This document shows, one piece after another, positions 49,513 to 58,841 of a stretch of DNA of 64,000 nucleotides (within the stretch, counting starts at the first letter, position 1; the number at the start of each line of letters is the position of its first letter). The DNA comes from Staphylococcus marylandisciuri (GTDB lineage Bacteria; Bacillota; Bacilli; Staphylococcales; Staphylococcaceae). The translations under genes were made by a program, and so were the position numbers. Under the pieces are notes generated by a model. That model made no database searches. It was not told the origin of the DNA and was given only the letters and a program-made list of their open reading frames with translations. The stretch lies in the NCBI RefSeq assembly GCF_025519785.1, contig NZ_JAOPKZ010000009.1:47532-111531 (forward strand). The letters are read 5' to 3'.

Positions 49513-50253
49513 ATGACTCATTATTATTCTATGAAACAAATAACAGAAATCACCGGTGTGACGAAGCGAACTTTACACCATTACGACGAAATAGGTTTAT
49601 TAACTCCTAGTCAGCGTCAAGATAATGGCTACCGTCAGTATAGCCAGGACAATCTTATACGCTTACAAAAGATCATCTTTCTCAAAGGTTTAGGCATATC
49701 ATTAAATGAAGTTAATAAAATGATCGACTTAGACGAGGAGACGCTACGCCGGTCACTGCAAACCTATCAAACGCAGATGAAAGAAAAAATTAACAATCTA
49801 CAACGACTTAACGACAACCTTCTATCATTTTTAGACGGCACACCGTTACTGAAATTAGATATTTATGAGCTACCGTTACAACAGCAATATGCAACAGAAG
49901 CATCTTACCGCTATGGGCATACGGCTGTATATCAAAGCTTAGCGGACAAGAGAAGAGGGAACGAGGCATCTTATTCAGAGGAGGAGGTAGCACAAATGGA
50001 TTCTATCTTCGAAGCGTTTAATCAACTTGCTGAACGCAATGCACCTTACGAAGATTCTAAACACATTGTTGAACGTTGGAAGCGTATGCTCAACCAGTAT
50101 GCAGATTTCTCAGATGACTTACTCTGTTGTATTGCTGATACTTACGATGAGGATCCACGTTTCCAAGATTACTTTAAACAGTTTTCTCATCCCAAGATTA
50201 CTCAAGTTATAGCTGACCATGTTCACTTTCATTTAGATAAGTGCAGCGAGTAA
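49513..50253 (+). CDS. MerR-family regulator with TipAS domain
   Basis: This 246-residue protein has an N-terminal MerR winged helix (YSMKQITEITGVTKRTLHHY, then DEIGLLTPSQRQDNGYRQY) and a dimer helix at about 75-110. A C-terminal TipAS-like all-helical domain (about 130-245, ADTYDEDPRFQDYF) follows. TipAS domains bind thiopeptide-like or other amphipathic drugs, so a multidrug-sensing role is likely. No efflux gene adjoins, so the target is unclear. TGGAGGG precedes the ATG. Confidence 0.87.
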   Translation: MTHYYSMKQITEITGVTKRTLHHYDEIGLLTPSQRQDNGYRQYSQDNLIRLQKIIFLKGLGISLNEVNKMIDLDEETLRRSLQTYQTQMKEKINNLQRLNDNLLSFLDGTPLLKLDIYELPLQQQYATEASYRYGHTAVYQSLADKRRGNEASYSEEEVAQMDSIFEAFNQLAERNAPYEDSKHIVERWKRMLNQYADFSDDLLCCIADTYDEDPRFQDYFKQFSHPKITQVIADHVHFHLDKCSE

Positions 50254-50319
50254 TATAGAGTGGGAAGTTATAATGCGATGTCATTTGAAATATTTATGGA
50301 AACTATTGTGTAAAAATTT

Positions 50320-50405
50320 AGCCAGCCTCCGTGTTTGCTTGCCTAGGAGTGCTCTAAAGTCATCTATTATTACTCTACCTCTAGGCCTCAGACTGAGCGC
50401 TGGCT
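50320..50405. terminator. Nested long hairpin after the MerR gene
   Basis: AGCCAGC (50320) and GCTGGCT (50399) enclose a second stem GCCTAGGAG/CTCTAGGC. It begins 67 bp after the stop. It could be a terminator or a structured RNA; the downstream T-tract is weak. Confidence 0.4.
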
Positions 50406-50446
50406 TTAATCTATGTATTAAATTATGATAATTAAGGTATTGGAAG

Positions 50447-50643
50447 AGGCTGGGACATAATGGTCTTTAACTAGAGAGAAAGAGGCTGGGACATAATGTA
50501 ATGTCTCAGTCTCTTTCAGCGTCTTGGCAGTAGATGACTGATTTGAAAATACGCTTGTACCAAGCTTTTTTCAATTCTAGTCATCCTTGCCGGGGCGGGA
50601 CTACGAAATCTTTTTGTTCAAATTAGATTTCTGTCCCGCCCCC
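50447..50643 (-). repeat. Composite repeat, one unit
   Basis: Minus-oriented: two GAGGCTGGGACATAAT modules, then one long hairpin (GGCAGTAGATGAC...CTTGCC), then the GGGGCGGGAC...GTCCCGCCCCC hairpin. It lies between two same-direction genes. Confidence 0.9.
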
Positions 50644-51140
50644 TCATTATTTAAGTTGACTCGTGGTAAACTGCCCCCTACTCTTACGTCGTTAATGAAT
50701 GATCACTTATATAAGAGCGTACACAACCATACTTTCTATATGCTGATAATACTCAGTGCGTTCTATCCACTCACCTACCCCGTTCGTCTTGCTCAGCGTC
50801 TCACCTTCTTTAATTACAAACTTTTAACTTTATTATACAAGTTCCTTAACCTCTATATACATCTGTACTTTTGAACTGAGGATGTTTCGCGGTATAAAGG
50901 TATGAGAAAGAAGCGCTCAACTCACTACCCCTCATATCTTTAGACTTCCCTCACACTGACATCAGACAAACCGAACACTTACCCTTTAACAAGAGGATGA
51001 AGACCCTAAACTATTTTATATCGTTTCAATTAATCTCCTCATTAACCTCTGGCTTTATTATGTTCATACTGAGTTGACTATTATTCACTCTAATCAAACG
51101 TCGCTATCCCTGACTTATTAAACAAGCAAAAAGAGACCTC
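50644..51140. other. Gene-free stretch upstream of isaB
   Basis: About 500 AT-rich bases with no supported gene, RNA or repeat. Confidence 0.5.
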
Positions 51141-51167
51141 TGTAAATTATTACAAAATGATAAATAG

Positions 51168-51196
51168 TTGTAATAACATTGTAATGAATGTATGCT
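51168..51196 (+). promoter_or_regulatory. isaB promoter with WalR-type box
   Basis: TGTAAT-AACAT-TGTAAT (51169-51185) is an exact match to the WalR direct repeat TGTWAH-N5-TGTWAH. A candidate -35 TTGTAA (51168-51173) and -10 TATGCT (51191-51196) are 17 bases apart, so the box overlaps the promoter. WalKR controls wall-metabolism and secreted proteins in staphylococci. Confidence 0.6.
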
Positions 51197-51225
51197 TACA
51201 GTAAGAACTTAAAGGAGAGATAACT

Positions 51226-51726
51226 ATGAAAATCTTAACTAAAGGTCTATTAGCTAGCACCCTCGCTTTAGGACTTAGCGTAGGATACACAGGGATAACT
51301 GATATTAGTTCATCTCACCATCAAGCACAAGCAGCTACAAAACCTTATTATTCTTACAAAGGTTATACTACTGCACAAAGCAAATTCATCTTAGATAAAA
51401 ACTTTATTAATGCTTTAAAGCACGACAACTTTACTATCAATGGTTATAAAATTACTAAAAACAAACACAATACACGTACGAACGTAAAGCAATACGACCA
51501 GAAATTTTACCAAGCTAGTACTCACACAGCTAATGGCGTATGGTTTGATCTTCAGTACGGCAAAGTGTCAGAAAAACAAATTATCAAAGCTTACGGAAAG
51601 TCAGAATCTAAGGTGACAAAGACACCTAAAGGTAAAGTGTATTCTTATACACTCGGTAATAAACATGTACAATTCTTTGAAAACCAAGGTTATATTACCT
51701 ACGCTAGCGTTCATAACAATCATTAG
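51226..51726 (+). CDS. isaB: IsaB-like secreted antigen
   Basis: This 166-residue protein has a signal peptide MKILTKGLLASTLALGLSVG ending near AQA (about 36). The mature part opens ATKPYYSYKGYT and includes FILDKNFINALKHDNFTING and the KQYDQKFY segment. These closely follow the immunodominant staphylococcal antigen B pattern (PYYTYNGY, NFILDKNFINAIKYDN). IsaB is an extracellular nucleic-acid-binding protein in S. aureus. AAAGGAGAG precedes the ATG. A WalR-type box lies upstream. Confidence 0.87.
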   Translation: MKILTKGLLASTLALGLSVGYTGITDISSSHHQAQAATKPYYSYKGYTTAQSKFILDKNFINALKHDNFTINGYKITKNKHNTRTNVKQYDQKFYQASTHTANGVWFDLQYGKVSEKQIIKAYGKSESKVTKTPKGKVYSYTLGNKHVQFFENQGYITYASVHNNH

Positions 51727-51753
51727 AAACGAAACGACTAGAGCTCAAGTAAG

Positions 51754-52107
51754 GGGAGCGGGGCAGAAATCTAATTGGAATAAAGAGATTTCGTAGTCCC
51801 GCCCCGGCAAGGATGACTAGAAATGAAAAAGCTTGATACAAGCGCATTTTCATTTCAGTCATCTACTGCCAAGATGTTGAAGTGGCTGGGATTTATGTCC
51901 CAGCCTCTTTTTCTCTTTGGTCAAAGACCTTTATGTCCCAGTTTCTCTGTGTTGGGGCCCACCCCAACTCGCTGTGCCTGTTGAAACTGGTTTATCAGTT
52001 TCTCTGTGTTGGGGCCCCACCCCAACTCGCATTGCTTGTTGAAACTGGTTTACCAGTTTCTTTGTGTTGGGGCCCCTGCTCAAATCCTAAGCGCTTTTGT
52101 CTCGACT
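51754..52107 (+). repeat. Composite repeat with compensated stem and three STAR cores
   Basis: The unit's long hairpin (51806-51870) has GAAATGAAAA pairing perfectly with TTTTCATTTC, where other copies have GAATTGAAAA and TTTTCAAATC. The GGCTGGGATTTATGTCCCAGCC module and three GTTGGGGCCC STAR cores (about 51951, 52009, 52065) follow, then the CTCAAATCCTAAGCGCTTTT tail. Confidence 0.92.
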
Positions 52108-52380
52108 TCAGTTCAGTCCTGTTTTCCCGGGAAATAAATGGAATAATTAAGGGTTAAATTCGACTGTTCTATTCCTTCAAGTCGTAAGCTATAATGCCAT
52201 CAAGCAAGCTCATAGTGAAGTTACACTTAAGTAGCGGTCTTTATTTAAAAGTGTGACTAGTAAAAATACCCTTCTCAAGATAAGGTAACTAACACGCTAT
52301 GCATGACCTTTCTGACCGTTAACTTACTTGATGATGAGTTAGCCACGACTTAAAGCTCTTAATTCAATACACAGATAAAC
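52108..52380. other. Gap after the composite repeat
   Basis: No gene or repeat is recognisable. Confidence 0.5.
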
Positions 52381-52433
52381 AGCCAGCACTTAGCCTGATT
52401 GCTAAAGAAAATCATGACTAAGAAGTGCTGGCT
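52381..52433. terminator. Terminator of the ABC-class ATPase gene
   Basis: AGCCAGCACTTAG and CTAAGAAGTGCTGGCT form a strong stem about 100 bp past the minus-strand stop. Confidence 0.65.
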
Positions 52434-52534
52434 CAAATTTTATGAATTCATAGTTGTAATTATGTGAATTGAAAATGAGATATCGAATCTGTGACTTTAC
52501 CTTTTTAGATCACTTTACTATCGCTTTTTCTCTC

Positions 52535-54250
52535 TTATTTAATATCTAACCCACGATAGCGATTAACTGCTGCGATAAATTCTTGTTTACGAGGCAAGGC
52601 TAAGTTACCAGGGTAACGATTATTCGGAGCTATCGCATCAAACCCTTGTTCTTCAATCTTATTATAAATCGCATCAGCAATTTCATATAAAGTTGACTGA
52701 CCATCCGCTAACTTCCGTTGATAATAATCTAGCATTAATGCGATACAATTGGTCTGACTAGGATCGGTTAGCTGTTCTAAACCTGAAATATCAATCGGTT
52801 CCTTGCCATACATAATTGAATGCTTACCTTTCGCTTTCAAACGGCTTGCTTTTCCTTTGTGATTAAAGCTTGAGCGCGCGAGCACACGTGCCGGTATATT
52901 ACCAAATTCGCGATCAGAAATATCGTCGCGATGATATTCCGGTGAATCCGCTATCTTCTTCGCCTCACTCGTCACGTCTTTCAAGCGATACTCATCCATC
53001 ATAAAGACTTGATCTGCTACATCAAAGTAATCACCTGAGCCTCCGACGATGAGAATAGTAGAAACATTGTAATCATCGTACAGTGGTTTTACTTTGCTAG
53101 CAAAAGGTGTGATCGGTTCTTTTTCAGGCGCGATAAGTTTTTGCATGCGATCATCACGAATCATAAAGTTCGTAGCTGTCGTATCCTCATCGATAAGTAA
53201 GAGAGAGGACTTAGCTTCAAGTGCCTCCATCGTATTGGCAGCTTGAGAGGTACTACCGCTCGCATTCGTAGTTGAGAAGCGCGCAGTATCTTTCTTACCA
53301 GGCAGATTATCTATAAAGGGTGTAATGTTGACTTTCTCAACGCTGCGACCATCTTCAGCTCGAATCTTCATACCGTCTGCACGCGTGATGACCATTTCTC
53401 TGCCATCTTTCGCGATATGATTATACACACCGATTTCTAAAGCTTCTAAAAGTGTCGATTTACCGTGGAAGCCTCCGCCTACAATCAGTGTAATGCCATC
53501 AGGTATACCCATTCCTTTTACAGTTGTACCACTCGGTAAGTCTATAGCGATTTCATAATTGCTCGGGCTATTAAAGGGGATAGCGTCATTTAATGGTAAA
53601 TCAGAAACACCGTTTTTTCGCGGTAGAATAGCACCATTACCTACAAACGCAACGAGTTGTTTGTCATCTAGTACTGCTCGAATGTGTTGTTGATCTACAT
53701 ACAAGCGCACTTGCTCATGAAGCGCTTCTTGATTGAGATGATGGTATTTCAAAGCTCGATCTATAACTCGTGGCATTTGACTCATCATAATGTTTGCCGC
53801 TGCTTTTCCTAATATCTTTCGCCCAGCAGCTGGGAGGCCTATTTCAAATCTTACCTCGATGGAGTCGTCATCTATTTGAACTGCTGAGCGCTCGAGTATT
53901 TCTTGGCCACAGCGATCGATAGTCATCTTCCCTTTGGATCCTTTAGCATGCTTTTGAGCGAGTTGAATTTCTCTTCCTACCGCACGAGTTAAAAAATCAG
54001 TCACTGCAATGACCTTATCTTTAGTATCGAGCAACTCACTAGGTATGCCAGCAGTCTGCCGGTCTACTAACACGCGCACTTTAGAAGGTGGCGCAAAGGG
54101 ATCTGCTTGTACATGTTCAACTATAAATTGAAAGTCACTAAACTGATAGTGGTTGCCATTTAAACGTTTATAAGCGCCGTATTTACCACCATCGATTGAA
54201 TGTAATAATTGATTGAGATCTTTAGCACTTTTCAATGGTATCCTCCTCAT
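52535..54250 (-). CDS. Predicted ATPase of the ABC class (COG3044/PF09818)
   Basis: This 571-residue soluble protein has a P-loop in LIVGGGFHGKSTLLEALEIG and Walker B SSLLLIDEDTTATNF, with the IPLKSAKDLNQLLHSIDGG opening typical of this family. There are no membrane segments. Its cellular role is not defined; structural work on the family suggests nucleic-acid binding. It is a single-gene unit. Confidence 0.85.
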   Translation of the reverse strand: MRRIPLKSAKDLNQLLHSIDGGKYGAYKRLNGNHYQFSDFQFIVEHVQADPFAPPSKVRVLVDRQTAGIPSELLDTKDKVIAVTDFLTRAVGREIQLAQKHAKGSKGKMTIDRCGQEILERSAVQIDDDSIEVRFEIGLPAAGRKILGKAAANIMMSQMPRVIDRALKYHHLNQEALHEQVRLYVDQQHIRAVLDDKQLVAFVGNGAILPRKNGVSDLPLNDAIPFNSPSNYEIAIDLPSGTTVKGMGIPDGITLIVGGGFHGKSTLLEALEIGVYNHIAKDGREMVITRADGMKIRAEDGRSVEKVNITPFIDNLPGKKDTARFSTTNASGSTSQAANTMEALEAKSSLLLIDEDTTATNFMIRDDRMQKLIAPEKEPITPFASKVKPLYDDYNVSTILIVGGSGDYFDVADQVFMMDEYRLKDVTSEAKKIADSPEYHRDDISDREFGNIPARVLARSSFNHKGKASRLKAKGKHSIMYGKEPIDISGLEQLTDPSQTNCIALMLDYYQRKLADGQSTLYEIADAIYNKIEEQGFDAIAPNNRYPGNLALPRKQEFIAAVNRYRGLDIK

Positions 54251-54440
54251 TAGTATGATCCTAATGTGTTTATACCCGCTAAAAATGGGGCAAAAAACTT
54301 ATAGTTACACCGGAATTATGTAGAGTGAACATCTGACTCCTTTGACTTCACACTAATTTCAAGTCTCCTATTATATACGCTTACTAAAAGGCACATTCTG
54401 ATGATCAATCACCTTAATCCAAAGTATTATTATTATAAAA

Positions 54441-54497
54441 AACCAGCCTTATGAGCGACTAGAACAATTATATTGCCTCTCACTCTAATGGCTGGTT
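54441..54497 (-). terminator. Terminator of the two-gene ABC exporter
   Basis: AACCAGCC and GGCTGGTT arms are followed on the minus strand by TTTTTTATAA. It lies 13 bp past the permease stop. Confidence 0.75.
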
Positions 54498-54509
54498 GTC
54501 TGCTTATCA

Positions 54510-55145
54510 CTATAGTTCTTGTTTACTAAATATTGCGATCGAGCAGAGATAAGAAACGATGAGTAGTATCACTCCTAATACGCCGTAACTTATAATACTC
54601 GTCGCTGCGATGGGTTGATAAATAATTCTTTCAAATGATCCTGACTCAGTTATATTAGGCATTATCATACCGTAAAAAAGTCCGAAGAACGATAGCATTA
54701 AGACGATTGTGACAGTAATCATGATCACATTCGAATTCTCAGTACCAAACTTAAAAGTAAAAGGGAAGATAAATGAATAGATCCCCATAGCTCCTACTCC
54801 CAAACAGAATGACAATACAATAATGCTCCATGACTGTTGAAAGATTAACAATGTTCCAACCCCTAATATTGAGCCAATCACAAAGGCTATAACAACAAAG
54901 GTAAAATAACTATTGATATAACCTTTTCTGCCACCTGGTAAAGTAGCTACATAATACATCCAATGTGATTCTTTCTCTTGTTTCATATTGTCACTGATAG
55001 GTGATAACAGAAACATCATTGGTAAAAAGCACGTCATTATCGGGTTAAGAAAGTTAAAACCAACACACATTAGTATTGAAATAATGAAATATGTAATAAA
55101 TACCTTTTTCGATGCATACAAATGAGCTATAAATTGACCCTTCAT
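54510..55145 (-). CDS. ABC-2 type permease (PmtB-like)
   Basis: This 211-residue protein has about six membrane helices and no soluble domain, resembling the short ABC-2 permeases of the PmtB type. It overlaps the ATPase gene by 4 bp, so the two proteins form one exporter. In S. aureus PmtAB works with PmtCD to export phenol-soluble modulins. Here there is no CD pair and no PmtR regulator, so the substrate is uncertain. Confidence 0.78.
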   Translation of the reverse strand: MKGQFIAHLYASKKVFITYFIISILMCVGFNFLNPIMTCFLPMMFLLSPISDNMKQEKESHWMYYVATLPGGRKGYINSYFTFVVIAFVIGSILGVGTLLIFQQSWSIIVLSFCLGVGAMGIYSFIFPFTFKFGTENSNVIMITVTIVLMLSFFGLFYGMIMPNITESGSFERIIYQPIAATSIISYGVLGVILLIVSYLCSIAIFSKQEL

Positions 55146-55987
55146 TTAAGTTCACCTCGCATTAATAATTTAGTCGCATCGTCAATCTGGCGCAGCGGTT
55201 CCGCTCCCTCAACTTGAGCACAATCGTTAACTAAAGTGCGGCGTTTACCTTGATACAGACGACTAGCAACTATCAACTCTTCAGGGACGTTGAATTCCTC
55301 CTCTGATTGTTCAACGATGCCATAATGATCAAAGAGATTATCTTTCTCCTCTGTGAGTACTATTCTGCCATCTTTCATAAAAATAATCTTAGTGGCTAGA
55401 GAAGCAATATCACTTGAGATGTGAGACGATAGCATGATTCCATTATCTTCTTTCACATAGTCCTCTAAGATTTCTAGCACTTCTTCTCTACCCGAAGCGT
55501 CCATACCAGCAGTCGCTTCGTCTAGAATAAGCAAGCGACTATCATGAGCAAGCGCAATTGCGATCGCCGCTTTCATCTTCATCCCACGTGAAAAAGTTTT
55601 AACTTTTTTATTTGAAGGTAAATCAAACTCAGTTATGAGAGAATTAAACTGATCACTATCCCATGTTTGATATATCTGAGCAAATGCTTTATCAATTTCT
55701 GAGATCGTTAACTTGTGTGGCACGCGCAAGTCATCAAATACTACGCCTAAATACTCTTTATGCTTATTGTCCGAATCAGCTACCACTTCACCAAAGAACT
55801 TAATCTCTCCGTTATCTTTGAAGCGATTGCCGACCAATGTATTAATAAGTGTGGATTTCCCGCACCCGTTCTTCCCTACTAAAGCTACAACTTCTCCAGG
55901 TTGAACTGTCAACGAGATATTTCTAATATTGAAATCGTTCTTTTTATACGACTTCTCTAACCGATTGACTTCTAATAAATAGTCCAT
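55142..55987 (-). CDS. ABC transporter ATP-binding protein (PmtA-like)
   Basis: This 281-residue ATPase has Walker A GKNGCGKST (about 38-46), the signature FSRGMKMK in place of canonical LSGGQ, and Walker B LLILDEATAGMD. The degenerate signature (SRG) is typical of this exporter subgroup (YtrB/PmtA). An extra C-terminal stretch of about 70 residues follows the ATPase core. It pairs with the overlapping permease gene. Confidence 0.82.
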   Translation of the reverse strand: MDYLLEVNRLEKSYKKNDFNIRNISLTVQPGEVVALVGKNGCGKSTLINTLVGNRFKDNGEIKFFGEVVADSDNKHKEYLGVVFDDLRVPHKLTISEIDKAFAQIYQTWDSDQFNSLITEFDLPSNKKVKTFSRGMKMKAAIAIALAHDSRLLILDEATAGMDASGREEVLEILEDYVKEDNGIMLSSHISSDIASLATKIIFMKDGRIVLTEEKDNLFDHYGIVEQSEEEFNVPEELIVASRLYQGKRRTLVNDCAQVEGAEPLRQIDDATKLLMRGELK

Positions 55988-56249
55988 AAACTACCTCTCT
56001 TTCTTATTATTTAAAACATTCATCCCCATCTAATGAGCTAAACTAATACGTTATGTAATTAAACAAAGATAATAAATAGATGAAATATGTAACTAAATAA
56101 AGAAAATTAATATGATTTAAACCTCGCTATTAACGCTGCTGGTCTATCTTTAGAGATGGCTACGTAAAAAAGTGATCCTCACTCAGCTTCTATGTTCATG
56201 AAACACTCTATTACACCATTCGTTAAGCATACACTTAAACGACTTGAAT
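55988..56249. other. AT-rich upstream region of the ABC exporter
   Basis: It contains the exporter promoter, presumably, and no supported gene or regulator. Confidence 0.45.
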
Positions 56250-56440
56250 GGGAGCGGGACAGAAATCTAATTTGAACAAAAAGATTTCGTCGTCCTGCCC
56301 CGGCAAGGATGACTAGAATTGAAAAAAGCTTGATACAAGCGCATTTTCAAATCAGTCATCTACTGCCGAGATGTTGAAGAGGCTGGGATTTATGTCCCAG
56401 CTTCTTTCTCTCTAGTCAAAGACCATTATGCCCCAGACTC
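56250..56440 (+). repeat. Composite repeat, one unit
   Basis: GGGAGCGGGAC hairpin, one long GGCA...TGCC hairpin, the GAGGCTGGGATTTATGTCCCAGC module and the TCTAGTCAAAGACCATTATG module. No STAR core. It lies between an ATPase start and an SDR stop, both on the minus strand. Confidence 0.9.
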
Positions 56441-56730
56441 AAATAAAAGGAATCGTAGGTCTCTTCCCAGCGATAGATTTCGCCGTATTCCGACATTCGG
56501 CACAAGTTAGTGAGTTAAGAATAATTCCACTTATGCAGGCGCTCATTAGATAGGAATCTTCTAACTGTGCAACAGAATCGAATGTTTAATAGCAGGTCAT
56601 ACAACAACTATAGTAGCACAATAAAGTTCCTAATATAAGAAAGATAAAGAAAAAGTTTTTTATTTTCAAAATGCACATAAATTGTGATCTTCAAAAGTCA
56701 AACCTTAAAATCTATGACTCTAGAAAAAAG
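56441..56730. other. Gap between repeat and SDR terminator
   Basis: No gene is seen. GATTTCGCC and TAGCAGGTC words resemble parts of 31136-31210, too weakly to call a repeat. Confidence 0.35.
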
Positions 56731-56770
56731 CCTCTATAAGTCGCCTCTTAAACAGAGCAACCTATAGAGG
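56731..56770 (-). terminator. Terminator of the polyol operon
   Basis: CCTCTATAGG and CTTATAGAGG arms are followed on the minus strand by CTTTTTTC. It lies 12 bp past the SDR stop. Confidence 0.82.
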
Positions 56771-56781
56771 AAAGCAACTCA

Positions 56782-57570
56782 TTATAAAGCTGTATAGCCG
56801 CCATCTATCGTAAACACGCTACCTTGTGCATATGATGAAGCGTCTGAAGCGAGGTAGACGACAATACCTCCTAGTTCGTGAGGAGCACCTGGTCGCCCCA
56901 TTGGAGTGAAGCCCATCCAATCGTCTATCATCTCGCCCCCTTCATCAAAGAAAGGTCTTGTCAATTCTGTCTTCATATAGCCAGGCGCTATAGTATTTAC
57001 TTTCAAACCATATTTAGACCATTCCATAGCTAAACTTTTCGTCAGCATAATAACCCCCGCTTTAGACGCGTTGTAGGAACACTGCTCTTGAGGCTTATTA
57101 GCTATTAGACCTGACATGGATGACGTGTTGATGATAGAACCAAACCCTTGCTTGATCATCACTCGTCCTACCGTTTGGGCTACTAAGAAAATGCCATTTA
57201 AATTGAGATCCATGACCTTTTTCCAACTTTCATAAGACATATCTTCAGCCTTTTCATTGATCGTCATTCCTGCATTATTGACTAAAATGTCTATTTTACC
57301 AAATTCTTTAACTACACTATGCGCCATATTCTCAACAGCTTGAGGTTCCGTCACATCGACTTCAATGGCATACGCAGTAACTTGTTCTGCCTCACTAATA
57401 TGATGAGCTGTCTTCTGAGCGATAGGTAGGTTAATGTCTGCTATGACTATATTGGCTCCTGCTTGAGCAAGCGCTTGTGCCATGGCTTTCCCTAAACCCA
57501 TAGCACCACCTGTCACAATCACAACCCTTCCATCTAATTTAAATTGTTCCATAACGTTTGTCATTGTCAT
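56782..57570 (-). CDS. SDR-family polyol/sugar dehydrogenase
   Basis: This 262-residue short-chain dehydrogenase has TGGAMGLGKAMA (NAD site), NNAG, and the catalytic Tyr and Lys of CSYNASKAGV. It is closest in feel to gluconate 5-dehydrogenase, arabinitol and xylitol SDRs. It overlaps the MFS gene by 4 bp and is the last gene of the operon. In context it should oxidise the imported polyol to a ketose for the kinase. Confidence 0.83.
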   Translation of the reverse strand: MTMTNVMEQFKLDGRVVIVTGGAMGLGKAMAQALAQAGANIVIADINLPIAQKTAHHISEAEQVTAYAIEVDVTEPQAVENMAHSVVKEFGKIDILVNNAGMTINEKAEDMSYESWKKVMDLNLNGIFLVAQTVGRVMIKQGFGSIINTSSMSGLIANKPQEQCSYNASKAGVIMLTKSLAMEWSKYGLKVNTIAPGYMKTELTRPFFDEGGEMIDDWMGFTPMGRPGAPHELGGIVVYLASDASSYAQGSVFTIDGGYTAL

Positions 57571-58832
57571 TCACCTTTCTGATATATTTCCTTGGGTTGC
57601 TTAACTTTCATAAAGAAGGTTAATATAAACCCGATAATATAAATCGCTGTATAAACCCAAATCGCAAATTCGGCGTCTCCGATTTGTAACGAGACTGTCG
57701 CAATCAATGGTCCGATAAAGTTACTTAACCCTGCTGATAGGTTGTGAATCGAAATAGCGGCACCTTTCTGTTCTGGTTCAAGTGTAGGAAATACAGCTGT
57801 CATAGGTACGAAAGCGGCTACCGCAAAACCGAATAAGATCGCCGCTATGAGCGCACTCCAAAATTGAGGGCCACTCCATAAAGGTAAGTAATAGAATGCA
57901 AGCGTTGAAACTGCCATACCCATACAGCCAAACCAACGCACTTGTCGCTTCCAACCAATCTTATCTCCTACGAGCCCCCATAACAGATTAGTGAAAATAG
58001 TAATGATGTACATCAAGCCCCAAATTCTCAACCATTCTGACATGGAATAACCGAATTGATCAGTAAAGACTGCTGGCATAAAGGCAACAAGACCGAAGAG
58101 TGCGAGTTGGTTGATGATTCTGATTAAAGAGGCAATTACGATTTGGGGATTCTTAAGTATCGTTACCCCTTTCACAAACTCACGTAATATCTCGGTTTTA
58201 GACATATTTTTCGAATCTGACGTAGCACCTTTTTTATCTTTAACTAAGAACATCGCAAGCATACCGCCGATGAAGATAAAGAGGATCGAAGACCACAACG
58301 TGCCCATATAACCGATGAATGGAATCGTGAAACTAGGGAGATACGTGCCGATCACCCCTATTCCTATAGAGTACATAGCCCAGAACCAACCCATGGCTGA
58401 AGCGAGTTTATGTCTCGGGGCTGAAATAGTGATCCAAACCACAAAGCTATAGATAAACATTGGGTATGCTAGGCCACGGATACCATACATGATTAACATC
58501 AGAGGATAACTATGTTGTGCTAGACCGAGAGTTAAGAAACCGACATGAAAGACAATCCACATGATAAAGGCGATAGTCATTATCCTGCGCGGACTAAATA
58601 CTTCAGCGAGTACACCTGACAACCATGAAGCGATTGCGACGACGAAACCATAAACTGTCAGCACATTAGTGGCGTTACTAGAAGTGAACCCAAGTATCTT
58701 AATATATTTAGATAGAAAGGCTTGTTCGATACCATCTCCTGTCATAAAGATCGCCACTGCGATATAACCCCAGATTAGAATAAGAGGTAAACCTAGAAAT
58801 TGTTTCTGATTTGACGTTTGCATATCTTTCAC
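57567..58832 (-). CDS. MFS polyol permease (RbtT/DalT-like)
   Basis: This 421-residue protein has twelve hydrophobic helices. The segment GDGIEQAFLSKYIKILGF in helix 1 is characteristic of ribitol/D-arabinitol proton symporters. It sits between the kinase and SDR genes in one operon, giving uptake, oxidation and phosphorylation. Exact substrate (ribitol, arabinitol, xylitol) is inferred only at class level. Confidence 0.83.
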   Translation of the reverse strand: MKDMQTSNQKQFLGLPLILIWGYIAVAIFMTGDGIEQAFLSKYIKILGFTSSNATNVLTVYGFVVAIASWLSGVLAEVFSPRRIMTIAFIMWIVFHVGFLTLGLAQHSYPLMLIMYGIRGLAYPMFIYSFVVWITISAPRHKLASAMGWFWAMYSIGIGVIGTYLPSFTIPFIGYMGTLWSSILFIFIGGMLAMFLVKDKKGATSDSKNMSKTEILREFVKGVTILKNPQIVIASLIRIINQLALFGLVAFMPAVFTDQFGYSMSEWLRIWGLMYIITIFTNLLWGLVGDKIGWKRQVRWFGCMGMAVSTLAFYYLPLWSGPQFWSALIAAILFGFAVAAFVPMTAVFPTLEPEQKGAAISIHNLSAGLSNFIGPLIATVSLQIGDAEFAIWVYTAIYIIGFILTFFMKVKQPKEIYQKGE

Positions 58833-58841
58833 TACTCCAAT

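Noticed and set aside
23299..52107. Reading the composite arrays as CRISPR
   Set aside because: Units are complete 130-bp tandem copies with no unique spacers, and no cas genes are present.
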